The translations under genes were made by a program, and so were the position numbers. The notes below the pieces were generated by a model. The model had not been told where the DNA came from, made no database searches, and worked only from the letters and a program-made list of their open reading frames with translations. Shown here one piece after another: positions 41,185-50,074 of a stretch of DNA of 64,000 nt. How positions within the stretch are numbered: the stretch's first letter is position 1; each line of letters opens with the position of its first letter. Source of the stretch: JAWXBG01 sp044375415 (lineage in GTDB: Bacteria > Bacteroidota > Bacteroidia > Flavobacteriales_D > Sanyastnellaceae); the NCBI GenBank assembly GCA_044375415.1, contig JBILMS010000002.1, forward strand, positions 1-64,000, read 5' to 3'.

Positions 41185-43011
41185 CTATGCCCTCTGCTCC
41201 AAAAAAATCTTAGAACAAATGAAATCAAAGAGAAACTTTTTATACGAATTTGGAAAGTCCTTTTGTTGAAGCAACTTCGACATTTTATCCTTGTCGAACC
41301 ATTCGAAAATGGGTGAATCAGATAAAAAATAATCGCGATGAACCGGATTGCTAAAATCAAAAATGGAATTTATAGAGGCGTTAAATCCTTTCTTTTCTCG
41401 AGATAATCTAACTTGGTCATTCAATATACCCTTCATTGACTCGCGGAGCAGGTACTTGTTGTAACCCTTATTGATCAACAGTTTTGTGGGTATGGAATAA
41501 GCAAATTCAAACAACGATGTGTCCAAAAATGGACTGCGGTTTTCGATGCTGTACAACATTGAATTCAAATCGTCCTCGTGTAATATTACTCTAACGACTT
41601 CATGAAACATTTCATTCATCATTCGATTTCGCAGCAAGGAATCAGTGTACTTCATTTCTGAAAAGGGTTCGTTGAAATCCTTTTTCAATAAAGAACGAAA
41701 TTCATGATTGTTCAGATACACATGACCTCTCTTACTTGGATCATCGAAAAAATAATCCCACTTTTTAAAATCCGGGTGACGAACATACTGAAGGACATTC
41801 TGCTCCCAGTCTGCACGGTAAGTGTGCAATTCAGGGTCATTTCTCAACTCATACATATGCATGATAAAGTGATCGTAGTACCCTGTAAACATCTCATCGG
41901 CTGCCGTTCCTGAGATTGAAATTTTATATCCATTAGACGATATCGCTTCGGACAACATGGAATGCACAAAATAAGATATGGTAGCAACAGGGGCATCGTG
42001 GTACGCAACGAGCTCCTCCAATCTTTTGATATGATGATCTCCGGGCTCTAAAACTATTCGTGTACTTGTACAACCTGTATCATCAATTGTCGCTTTGATA
42101 TTTTCATATTCATCATATCGATGATCCTTATCGATGATGGAAAACGTATTTACTTGTGCATTAAAAACTTTGGCGGCAATACTCACTAAACTCGCAGAAT
42201 CGACTCCCCCACTCAAACAAAACGATAGAGGAACATCTGAACGCAAGCGCAATCGAAGACTCTCGGTTAAGTGATGCCGAATTCCTTCTATCGCTTCGGC
42301 CTCCGACATTGTATCCTTGGGCGCAAATTTGGGTTTCCAATACGATGATGACTTAAAACTCAAATCTTCTGAAATCCATGCGATCTCCGCAAAGTTCAAT
42401 TCTTGGATGCCATTGAAAAAATGTTCTCCCGATTTATACAACGACTTATGTCCGTTAATCATGTATCGCAACAACTGATTTTCATTCACATCTAGCCGTT
42501 CACCCCGCAGTGCTTCAATAAATTTTACTTCGGATCCGAAATAATAACCATCATCTGCTTTATAGTAATAGAGCGGCTTCTCTGCGAATCTATCTCGGCT
42601 CAAGAAGAGGGCATTCTTGCGTTCATCGTACAGTGCAAAGGACCACATACCTTCAAAATACTCTACACAGCGATCGCCATAACGCAGATAATACTCCATC
42701 AGAACTTCTGTATCGCCATCGGTGGTAAGTTGCACACCGTCTGCTAAAAGCTGGTTTCTAAGCTCAACATAATTGTATATCTCTCCATTAAAAATTAAGG
42801 TGCAACCGTTCCTATAAAAAGGTTGATTACTTCTTTCGTCGAGATCTATAATGCTTAATCGACCATGTAACAAAGCGATAAACAATTCGCGTGTTTCAAT
42901 AAGAACCGAGTTCCTTGCATCCGGACCACGATTAATCATCTTGTCCAAAGCAGAAGCAATGGCAGAATCATTGGGCCTTCTTCTTCCTATATATCCCGCT
43001 ATTCCACACAT
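41185..43011 (-). CDS. Asparagine synthase-type glutamine amidotransferase
   Basis: 608 aa. The N-terminal glutaminase domain has the catalytic Cys2 (MCGIAGYIG) and the class II amidotransferase core, with RGPDAR and HGRLSIIDLDERSNQP (~50-66). The AMP/PPi-loop SFCLSGGVDSASLVSIA is at ~258-274, followed by GTAADEMFTGYYDHF and ENRSPFLDTSLFEFAYSIP, all complete. It overlaps the neuA frame by a 1-bp gap and belongs to the glycan cluster. Such AsnB-like enzymes amidate sugar carboxyl groups in surface-glycan pathways in other bacteria, so amidation of a uronic or nonulosonic acid is a reasonable alternative to asparagine synthesis. Confidence 0.9.
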   Translation of the reverse strand: MCGIAGYIGRRRPNDSAIASALDKMINRGPDARNSVLIETRELFIALLHGRLSIIDLDERSNQPFYRNGCTLIFNGEIYNYVELRNQLLADGVQLTTDGDTEVLMEYYLRYGDRCVEYFEGMWSFALYDERKNALFLSRDRFAEKPLYYYKADDGYYFGSEVKFIEALRGERLDVNENQLLRYMINGHKSLYKSGEHFFNGIQELNFAEIAWISEDLSFKSSSYWKPKFAPKDTMSEAEAIEGIRHHLTESLRLRLRSDVPLSFCLSGGVDSASLVSIAAKVFNAQVNTFSIIDKDHRYDEYENIKATIDDTGCTSTRIVLEPGDHHIKRLEELVAYHDAPVATISYFVHSMLSEAISSNGYKISISGTAADEMFTGYYDHFIMHMYELRNDPELHTYRADWEQNVLQYVRHPDFKKWDYFFDDPSKRGHVYLNNHEFRSLLKKDFNEPFSEMKYTDSLLRNRMMNEMFHEVVRVILHEDDLNSMLYSIENRSPFLDTSLFEFAYSIPTKLLINKGYNKYLLRESMKGILNDQVRLSREKKGFNASINSIFDFSNPVHRDYFLSDSPIFEWFDKDKMSKLLQQKDFPNSYKKFLFDFICSKIFLEQRA

Positions 43012-43012
43012 A

Positions 43013-43570
43013 TTAATCGCTCAACTTTTGAAGGTCCTCCAAGGTGTGTACATCCACATTTTCGGCGATTACAAAACCGCAGTGCGCCGACAAAAAGGCA
43101 TTAAACAAAGCCTCCTTGGTTACAATTCTAAATGCGGCATTTTGCACGCCATTTGCATTTGCACTCATTACTTCCCACAAATTATGTTCAAACATTAATT
43201 CAAATCCTCTGTCAATTTGTTCTGCCGTAATTTGAGGTGAATTCGCCTGCGGTATAAGTATTATGTCCGGTTCTTCTCCCGCTGCAGTAGTCGCATCATA
43301 AAATGCTTGTCGTATAGCCACAATTTTCGGAGTAGTATCATCAGCAAGTTCAGTAGGTCGGAGCAATGGAATACAACCATTTTCTTTCGCGACTTCCAAA
43401 ATGCTTTCGTCATCCGAACTCACAAATATTTGATCGACGTACTTGGATTCCTTACACGCATCAATCGTATGAACCATGAGCGGTTTTCCCTTAAACATGT
43501 ATATGTTTTTCCCGGGAAGTCGTTTACTTCCGCCACGTGCAGGTATGATGGCTACAATTCTCCTTTTCAT
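43013..43570 (-). CDS. Acylneuraminate cytidylyltransferase-like (NeuA-type), short
   Basis: 185 aa from ATG 43570. The conserved N-terminus MKRRIVAIIPARGGSKRLPGKN starts here, and the longer frame adds only 9 residues. Signature residues ARGGSKRLPGKN (~10-21), VSSDDESIL (~52) and DDTTPKIVAIRQAF are present. It is shorter than the usual ~225-aa NeuA and lacks the final segment, ending at DVHTLEDLQKLSD. The final part may belong to a shorter variant family rather than represent damage. It activates a nonulosonic acid with CTP. It overlaps the methyltransferase by 4 bp (ATGA) and lies 1 bp upstream of asnB. Confidence 0.87.
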   Translation of the reverse strand: MKRRIVAIIPARGGSKRLPGKNIYMFKGKPLMVHTIDACKESKYVDQIFVSSDDESILEVAKENGCIPLLRPTELADDTTPKIVAIRQAFYDATTAAGEEPDIILIPQANSPQITAEQIDRGFELMFEHNLWEVMSANANGVQNAAFRIVTKEALFNAFLSAHCGFVIAENVDVHTLEDLQKLSD

Positions 43571-44307
43571 GAAATTGGTTTTTGTGCAACCAAACAATAC
43601 CCGATCGGATACCGCTCAGAAGAAGCTTTCACGTTGCGTTTGTACCGTCCGGTCCGCACAATCATTTTGCGAAAAAACATAAAGAGCCTATTGGAAATTT
43701 TCCCGGTCATGCCTTTGTTTAATGTGTCGAGCATAACATCCATATGTCCTCCGTAAGGTTTTACATGTACAACACTCAATCCATTTGATTCGCAAAAATC
43801 TCTGTACGCATATTCAGTATATCGTCCATATTCATAGGGTGGTTCACCCATCCAATTGATAAATGTTGAGGTGACCATCACCTTTCCTCCAGGTTTGAGT
43901 ATCCGAAAAAATTCCGAGAACAACTCGGCAGGTCTTTTAATATGAGCAATAGCATCGGTCATCAAAATACTATCAAAACTATTGTCCGGAAATAACTGTC
44001 GGTCTAGTGGCTTATTTAAATCGCTGTAAAAATCTACCCATGGATTTTCTTTTCTCGTTACCTCCCAATCGGTACAAACTGTCTCGCTCACAAGATCTTT
44101 GTACATTTCAAAATACGGCACCTTGTCACAAGCGCAATCCAGCAATCTTCCCTTCATGTGCTCTCGGATAAGAGGATAGTAAGCTTGAATTTGTATATGC
44201 GCAATGTGAAGTGAACCCGCATAAATTACAGCCGGATTAGGCTTGTAGCATTTCGCTTTTGCATCCCAAAGCCATCTGTTGCTCGTCCACTTTTCTTGGT
44301 TCTTCAT
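43567..44307 (-). CDS. Class I SAM-dependent methyltransferase
   Basis: 246 aa with a Methyltransf_11-like core: RLLDCACDKVPYFEMYKDL (motif I, ~55-73), FDSILMTDAIAHIKRPAELF (motif IV region, ~128-147), FRILKPGGKVMVTSTFI (~153-169). The N-terminal NRWLWDAKAKCYKPNPAVIY and C-terminal MTGKISNRLFMFFRKMIVR suggest attachment to a sugar or lipid acceptor. It overlaps neuA by 4 bp and is 6 bp downstream of the GT-B-like gene. O-methylation of a surface sugar is likely, but this is inference. Confidence 0.87.
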   Translation of the reverse strand: MKNQEKWTSNRWLWDAKAKCYKPNPAVIYAGSLHIAHIQIQAYYPLIREHMKGRLLDCACDKVPYFEMYKDLVSETVCTDWEVTRKENPWVDFYSDLNKPLDRQLFPDNSFDSILMTDAIAHIKRPAELFSEFFRILKPGGKVMVTSTFINWMGEPPYEYGRYTEYAYRDFCESNGLSVVHVKPYGGHMDVMLDTLNKGMTGKISNRLFMFFRKMIVRTGRYKRNVKASSERYPIGYCLVAQKPIS

Positions 44308-44313
44308 TCTCGA

Positions 44314-45432
44314 TTATGAAAGGTGTTCTAGTATATCGCGCGCTATTACTTCCGCTCCATTTGTTTGCATGTCGTGATCTTTCATTTGCTGACAAATAAA
44401 CTTATACTCATGATTTAAAAATGCAGGTAAAAATTTCTGCAAATCATTTTCAAAGGTGTCTAACGATACAAAAGATCCCAGATGCTGCTTTTTTAGAGCG
44501 AGAATATTTTCGTTCATCTCAGGATTCATGGCTTCGCCTATTAACAACATTGGAGTTCTCAGTCCGATGCACTCTGAAATTGTATTGAATCCGGCTCTTC
44601 CGATGACTAAATCCATGTCTGCGATATAATCTATCATTAAATCACTTTCAGGAATTCTAATAATGTTGGGCAAATTGGAAGTGAATTTATCGGATACAAA
44701 AAATGTCACATCGCTCATTTCTCTCATACCCTCAAGCGCTCTTTCAATTGAAGCGGCTAAGACTCCGGCACCACTGTCCATTATCAATACCCTAAATGTA
44801 TCGCGTTGTTCCGACACTTTGTGATCTATTTCAGAGCGTATAATTAGGGGTACGTGTTTTACTTTTTTGTGGTAATAATCCGTAATTTCTTTCGGCGTAA
44901 ATGGTGGGAAATACAAGCGAGTTGCCTTTTCAGCCATTCGAATCATATGGTAAATGATGTCAGAACCAATGGGCGGGTATAGCTTCGAAAAAAACCAATC
45001 CCATGTAAAGTGGGCCACACCAAATGAAGGAATGCCCTTCCTTTCAGCAATTTCAAAGGCTTCATACACAAAATCGGAAATCAAAAAATCAACCGATTCC
45101 CGCTCTTCCATCTCGCGTTTTACCAAAGACTCGCTATCTTGAACATAAGTCGAATATTGATTTCGAATACTTTCCACATCGGGAGATCCATTGGCCAATT
45201 TGTGCCAAACGATATTGTTAAACCGATCTGTGTAACGCAAACCCGGAATGGATCGGCGGGCGGCATCCATATGTACGCCCGTTTGCAGCGTAAGGTCGAT
45301 TCCGGGAGCAAGAGTTTTTAATTCCTCAATTACTGCCCGTTGCCTGACGATGTGGCCGTAACCCTCGTCGCTTAGATAAATTTTTGATTTGTAGGTCACT
45401 CCAACGATTGCGATCAGGCTGCAAATATGCAT
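44314..45432 (-). CDS. GT-B-fold glycosyltransferase-like protein (MurG / arabinokinase-N-domain type)
   Basis: 372 aa. The N-terminal SDEGYGHIVRQRAVIEEL (~21-38) is the GxGH-type loop of GT-B transferases. DFLISDFVYEAFEIAERKGIP and AHFTWDWFFSKLYPP (~142-156) recall the N-terminal GT-B domain of L-arabinokinases. The C-terminal GRAGFNTISE (~285-294) is the UDP-binding GT28-like motif. An in-frame GTG at 45399 is an alternative start (MTYKSKIYLSDEG), because the first 11 residues are hydrophobic and atypical. Function as a glycosyltransferase in the surrounding glycan locus is probable; the sugar is unknown. Confidence 0.78.
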   Translation of the reverse strand: MHICSLIAIVGVTYKSKIYLSDEGYGHIVRQRAVIEELKTLAPGIDLTLQTGVHMDAARRSIPGLRYTDRFNNIVWHKLANGSPDVESIRNQYSTYVQDSESLVKREMEERESVDFLISDFVYEAFEIAERKGIPSFGVAHFTWDWFFSKLYPPIGSDIIYHMIRMAEKATRLYFPPFTPKEITDYYHKKVKHVPLIIRSEIDHKVSEQRDTFRVLIMDSGAGVLAASIERALEGMREMSDVTFFVSDKFTSNLPNIIRIPESDLMIDYIADMDLVIGRAGFNTISECIGLRTPMLLIGEAMNPEMNENILALKKQHLGSFVSLDTFENDLQKFLPAFLNHEYKFICQQMKDHDMQTNGAEVIARDILEHLS

Positions 45433-45465
45433 TCATCACAGCCTTTAGCCTTCATAATAATGTAC

Positions 45466-47163
45466 TTATTGTACTACAACTTTTTGGATAAAAGTTTCTT
45501 GAACGCTCTGAACTTTTACCATATAAACCCCTGCCGACAAAACACCGGAGGGTAGTTGATAGGATGCACCGGGCTCGGCACCATAAAACTGATGTGACCT
45601 CATCAATTGACCACTCTCATTGTACACCTCAATAAGTACCTTTCCCTCAATAGCCGTATTGCGCGCATTGGCCAAAAAAGTGATACCACCTTGTGTGTCC
45701 ATAAAAACTCTCACAGCTCCTTCCGTTTCCTGAATAAGTTCAGAGATTTGATCCTCTTCATATTCACCCATCTGCTGAGGACCGGGGCCCTGCGCAGTTT
45801 GAATTATATGTATGGGGCAGAAATTTCCATAATCGCCTTCTTGAGGATCACCACACGCGTCAGCGGTTCCAACGAAAGGTTTGGTGCCCACGCGATAGGT
45901 GGTGCCTTGAATTAAGTTTAAAGGCAATAAAAAACAATCCGTAAATGGCGTGTAGGTAACGGTTGCCGGACCTATGGGAACCATATTCGGGTCACCGGTT
46001 TCAATGGGAGCGAATTGCCATCCATATTGATCAACTACCTCGAGAAATTGAGTAATCAAGGTACCCCCTTGGAAAATGGGTTGATTGCAATACACCGGCC
46101 AGACGTTGGTGTAGGGCAACTCTTGTGATATGAAATAATAGGAGACGCTCCATGGACCCCAAATCCCACAATAGTTCACCCGAATACGCACTTGATATAT
46201 TGTATTGTATCGTATGCATGGAACTTCATCGAAATATAATAGCGTAGAATTGCCCGTATTGTGATATAAAACTGTAGACCCATTATCTGTAGCCAATTCC
46301 CATTCTATCTGTTGGTCATCGCCCACAAAATAACACTTAATAAATTCATCCATGTTATAGGTCTGAGCATTAAATCCCGGCTCCAACGTCGTATTCGGAT
46401 ATGCCTCCATTACTAAAACATACATGACGGAATATCCACACCAATAACCACTTACTTGACATTCCACCCATGCGTAATAGGTCTTGTCGTAACACAAACC
46501 AATAAAATCATTCAAGTTTTTTAATCCGTTGTTACCAGTTATAGTGCTGTAAAACAAATCACCATTCGAGCTGTCCTCCAATTTAAACCGCGTCGCTTGA
46601 ATAGTGGTGTTCTCTGTAGCCGTGAAAATATTCCTACTCGTATTGTTTGATATCTTATAACCGGGAATGGCATCATCTCCCAATGGATTCGGGGTGTATG
46701 AACTTCTTATGTTTGCCTTGGGTAAAAATGCAAAATTGATTGTAAAAGACCCGGTACCTGTCGTGCCGTTTGAACGAACGCGCACATAATATTGTCCGCC
46801 TATAGCCAAATTGTTTGCCCACAAGGTTTCACCTGTATTTCCGGCATTGGCATTTTGACAAACCAGTTGAGAACCCGGACCATTCGTCCAAAGCTCAATT
46901 ACCATATTGAAACCTGTTGTAGTTCCTGTAACTCGCACCCCTTGTGTGGTAGAAGTAAATCTGTACCATACATCGTCCACATCTGAGCCACTACATACCG
47001 CTAGGCCCGAACCGGTTGCTCCCAGCATGCCCGTAAGATTGGTAGGAGCGGCCGACCAATTATACAAAACAACCGATCCTGCTCCGGCAGGACTATCGCT
47101 TTGCGCAAAAAACTTTGAACAAACCAAAAAAAGGCTAATTGAAAAAAGTACAATTTTTCTCAT
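45466..47163 (-). CDS. T9SS-secreted protein with fibronectin-like domains
   Basis: 565 aa from ATG 47163 (a TTG three codons earlier is disfavoured), with a signal peptide MRKIVLFSISLFLVCSKFFAQ. A prepeptidase-C-terminal-like domain (DVDDVWYRFTSTTQGVRV, ~55-72) is followed by several fibronectin/CARDB-type segments that resemble part of the 1480-aa protein, for example GWQFAPIETG versus YEWEFTRTD and their shared TYRV/YDVRV spacing. It ends with a ~80-aa domain finishing GVLSAGVYMVKVQSVQETFI and QKVVVQ, a type A T9SS sorting domain. It is a surface or secreted cargo protein embedded in the glycan gene cluster. Ligand unknown. Confidence 0.85.
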   Translation of the reverse strand: MRKIVLFSISLFLVCSKFFAQSDSPAGAGSVVLYNWSAAPTNLTGMLGATGSGLAVCSGSDVDDVWYRFTSTTQGVRVTGTTTGFNMVIELWTNGPGSQLVCQNANAGNTGETLWANNLAIGGQYYVRVRSNGTTGTGSFTINFAFLPKANIRSSYTPNPLGDDAIPGYKISNNTSRNIFTATENTTIQATRFKLEDSSNGDLFYSTITGNNGLKNLNDFIGLCYDKTYYAWVECQVSGYWCGYSVMYVLVMEAYPNTTLEPGFNAQTYNMDEFIKCYFVGDDQQIEWELATDNGSTVLYHNTGNSTLLYFDEVPCIRYNTIYQVRIRVNYCGIWGPWSVSYYFISQELPYTNVWPVYCNQPIFQGGTLITQFLEVVDQYGWQFAPIETGDPNMVPIGPATVTYTPFTDCFLLPLNLIQGTTYRVGTKPFVGTADACGDPQEGDYGNFCPIHIIQTAQGPGPQQMGEYEEDQISELIQETEGAVRVFMDTQGGITFLANARNTAIEGKVLIEVYNESGQLMRSHQFYGAEPGASYQLPSGVLSAGVYMVKVQSVQETFIQKVVVQ

Positions 47164-47346
47164 GACAGACAAGGTTAATTGTTCGAAACGGTTACTTCAC
47201 ATTTTACAGACGAAACTTCTCCTTAAAGTTGTTCCAAAGAAGCGTGCAAAAAGAAAAATGGCCGATCCTAGGTGCAAAAAAGTGTACGCAATATACAAAA
47301 ATTAAATGGACTTAACAAGTCCTTTCAGCGCCTGACAACCAGTAGG

Positions 47347-48735
47347 TTAAAGCCAGGTAATCGCTTGAAATTCAACACCGGGAAATGTTGAATACACTTC
47401 ATCGTGAGACAATACAAAATCCTTTCTTCCCTTGAATTCTTCAAACTTCGCAACCGGATCCTCATTCAATTCTAGCGCCAACGCCACCCCTTCCTCTACC
47501 ATTTCACGAGCATAATCTGCCGAATTCGTATAATTCTGAAGTGAAAAATTCAAGACATTAAATCCCAGCGCATCAAAAAATGTGGTGCTATATATACTGA
47601 TCTGTATTCGACTTATAGCTAACCAATCATATAAATTAGTTTCACTACCTACTACTTCTACACCGGCAGGAGGAAGTGCATTTTTATATAAATCGGGTGT
47701 CTTCTCCAATGGATGCATTTTGACAACGATCCACCAATCATATTCCTTTTCCTTTAACAATTTCTGCAACCTCAAACAATACTCCACATAAGGTTGTGCC
47801 AGATTCTTTTGAGCTCCAATAAAAATAATATTTTCCTTTTTATTGAGGTCTACCGATTCCTTTCGTGCATTTGCCAGATAGTTTCCTGCAACAATCAACT
47901 GATCTCTTTCCCATTCCGCGCCGGAAGAAAGTACCTCTTTCCAATAAGAACCATAGAGAAGAAGTTTATCGGGAAAAAAAGCTCTTTTTATAACTGCGCG
48001 AAACTGCGAATCATACACGTAATAAAAATCGTTTCGCGAAATAAGTCCGTGTTGTACTTCTACAGCTTCAATACCCAATACTTTGAGCGCAGCCAATAGT
48101 CCTTCCTTATGATAATGTACACAGAAGAAAGCGCGTTGAGCCTTGCTTCTCTTCAAAAAACTGTAGTTCTTTCTGAATGAATTAAAAAAAACGTGGAAAG
48201 CAGATTCGATGTACAACATCTCCGTTGCCGAAAATTCATTCGACTTTTGCAGACGCATTAACGCATTACAAATTGATTTAAGTAAATGCTTCTCCGGTCC
48301 ATCCAAAGCACCGTTTACATCAGAAAGCGTATTGAATTTTAAATCAAACGAAATACGCTTATCACCTCCAAGACCCACGTGAAAACAATTTTCTCGACCA
48401 AAATAATGAATCAACTTATCGAAGTACATCGACACTATCTTTCCGGAATCGGTTTCAAAATGGCGCCCTTCGTCGAAAAGAATTAAGGGCCTATCTGCTG
48501 CAAAGACCGCCGCTTTTGGTTTCAACCATCCCTTCAATCTATATAAAAAGAGTTGAACGAAAAATGGAAATCGGAAGTACGTTTTAAGAAGTTTATTCTT
48601 GCTATCCAACATAGCATATGATAATCCATGTTGAACAATCTTTAAAAAACTATATGACTCGTCGGTATATAGTTCTGTGTTTTTTAGGCGCGTTGAAAGC
48701 TCTCTATTAAGTTTTTCAAAAGGTATAAATTCCAT
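47347..48735 (-). CDS. Uncharacterised protein in glycan locus, GT-B/capsule-transferase-like features
   Basis: 462 aa, no signal peptide or membrane helix. No confident family was recognised. The motifs EVQHGLISRNDF (~228), VVKMHPLEKTPD (~340) and SIYSTTFFDALGF (~382) are arranged as in GT-B-like capsule and polysialic-acid transferases, where the QHG and KxHP motifs lie in the donor half. That makes it a candidate glycosyltransferase or sialyltransferase-like enzyme. Its position between the T9SS cargo gene and the DUF4910 gene on the same strand, inside the neu/wzm/wzt cluster, fits. The function remains inferred. Confidence 0.65.
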   Translation of the reverse strand: MEFIPFEKLNRELSTRLKNTELYTDESYSFLKIVQHGLSYAMLDSKNKLLKTYFRFPFFVQLFLYRLKGWLKPKAAVFAADRPLILFDEGRHFETDSGKIVSMYFDKLIHYFGRENCFHVGLGGDKRISFDLKFNTLSDVNGALDGPEKHLLKSICNALMRLQKSNEFSATEMLYIESAFHVFFNSFRKNYSFLKRSKAQRAFFCVHYHKEGLLAALKVLGIEAVEVQHGLISRNDFYYVYDSQFRAVIKRAFFPDKLLLYGSYWKEVLSSGAEWERDQLIVAGNYLANARKESVDLNKKENIIFIGAQKNLAQPYVEYCLRLQKLLKEKEYDWWIVVKMHPLEKTPDLYKNALPPAGVEVVGSETNLYDWLAISRIQISIYSTTFFDALGFNVLNFSLQNYTNSADYAREMVEEGVALALELNEDPVAKFEEFKGRKDFVLSHDEVYSTFPGVEFQAITWL

Positions 48736-48738
48736 GTG

Positions 48739-50019
48739 CTATTTTTCTACGGTGACTAAAACCTTATCCAAGCACTTCCTTGCAATTTCTTGAAATTCTA
48801 AAAGAGGCAGATTCATTTTTTCGGCAATATCCAACAAGCTCGTTTGACCATCCGCATATGTCAAAAAATGCATTAACTTCATTACTTCATTGCGATTCAC
48901 ATCCGGTGTAGACGACGATGGATACATCCCATGTTTACCAAGCATGGGTTCTCCGTGTTGCACAGTTCCGGTGTAAAACAAATCACCTTCGAAGGTCTCA
49001 ACAATTTTTGTGTAGGTCGAGACAGTTTTTTCCAAATGCTCAAACGAAATAAAATCCTTATTGTCGAGCGATGTATGATATTCCGGAAATTCATGATAAA
49101 CGCTTCTCATAAGGGATCCTACAGGCAAATTGTACCCAGGAGAACAATACTGTCTCTCGTCACTTCCTCCTACTGAAAATTCCCGTATAGCATACTTTTC
49201 TTCTTGAAACCGCAAAACATGTTCCGCTACCTTATCTGCTATGCTGTTCGATCTCTTGGATCTTTTATAATTATAATGACCCCTGTCTCCCAGACACGTT
49301 AGCACGTAACCGGCCCGGGTCTTACTTTTCATGTGTTCGCCAAATAAATTCAGATAAGCAATTACACCAATCGTTTCGGGTGCTATAATAAAACGATACG
49401 TATATTTTCTATTGGGAATACTCGCTATTTGAGCATACAAAAAAGCAAGCGCTAATGGACCCGATAGCTCATTGTTTGCCATGCTCGGATGACAGAGATA
49501 AGACGAAAAAAATATCTCTTCGTCACTCGACCCGGGAAGCACCAGGTGTCCCAGAGTTATAGCACCTTCGCTCAACGTCGAATCTATCACCACGGTGTAT
49601 TCTCCTTCATGCGGAAGGGTAGAATACTGGTTGTGAGACAAACAAAATCCCCACCGTTCTTTGTAGTATGTTGTCAAATACGGAATTGCTTCCGGCTTTT
49701 CCGGAAGGGTGTGCAAGTGAGGTTGCAATTCCGACCACGCCATTTTTTGATGAATGGGCGTAGAATAATTTACCACGTGCAAATTGTTTACTCTGAAATC
49801 GGCAATTTTCTCTCCTTGAGGTGTAAGTATGTAAGCTTCTCGAATATTCCATTCTTTGGGCACTGCCCAATCGAGCACCTGTGTTCCACTTTTCACTTCC
49901 AGAAGTTCGAGTGGGATTATCTCTTGCAGTATTTTAAAAGACTCGCGCAATCCATCACCGGAAATACTTCGGCATATTGGCCACAACCTGTCAAAATATT
50001 TCTCGAGCAAGTCTCTCAT
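48739..50019 (-). CDS. DUF4910 / aminopeptidase-like protein
   Basis: 426 aa from ATG 50019 (MRDLLEKYFDRLWPICRSIS). The frame continues to 50085, but the conserved start of this family is the RLWPICRSISGDGLR motif. The metallopeptidase-like core shows SSYLCHPSMANNELSGPL (~185-202), APETIGVIAYL (~220), GGSDERQYCSPG (~297-308) and YHTSLDNKDFIS (~332). These His, Asp and Glu residues match the M28-like binuclear metal site of DUF4910 proteins, so metal binding is expected. A C-terminal ~70-residue winged-helix-like domain follows. Family members are often encoded in polysaccharide clusters, but the substrate is unknown. It is probably co-transcribed with its neighbours. Confidence 0.82.
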   Translation of the reverse strand: MRDLLEKYFDRLWPICRSISGDGLRESFKILQEIIPLELLEVKSGTQVLDWAVPKEWNIREAYILTPQGEKIADFRVNNLHVVNYSTPIHQKMAWSELQPHLHTLPEKPEAIPYLTTYYKERWGFCLSHNQYSTLPHEGEYTVVIDSTLSEGAITLGHLVLPGSSDEEIFFSSYLCHPSMANNELSGPLALAFLYAQIASIPNRKYTYRFIIAPETIGVIAYLNLFGEHMKSKTRAGYVLTCLGDRGHYNYKRSKRSNSIADKVAEHVLRFQEEKYAIREFSVGGSDERQYCSPGYNLPVGSLMRSVYHEFPEYHTSLDNKDFISFEHLEKTVSTYTKIVETFEGDLFYTGTVQHGEPMLGKHGMYPSSSTPDVNRNEVMKLMHFLTYADGQTSLLDIAEKMNLPLLEFQEIARKCLDKVLVTVEK

Positions 50020-50074
50020 AATTATTCTACTGTTTTGATCACATACAAGAGGGTGCGCACTGCAAAAGACGTGA

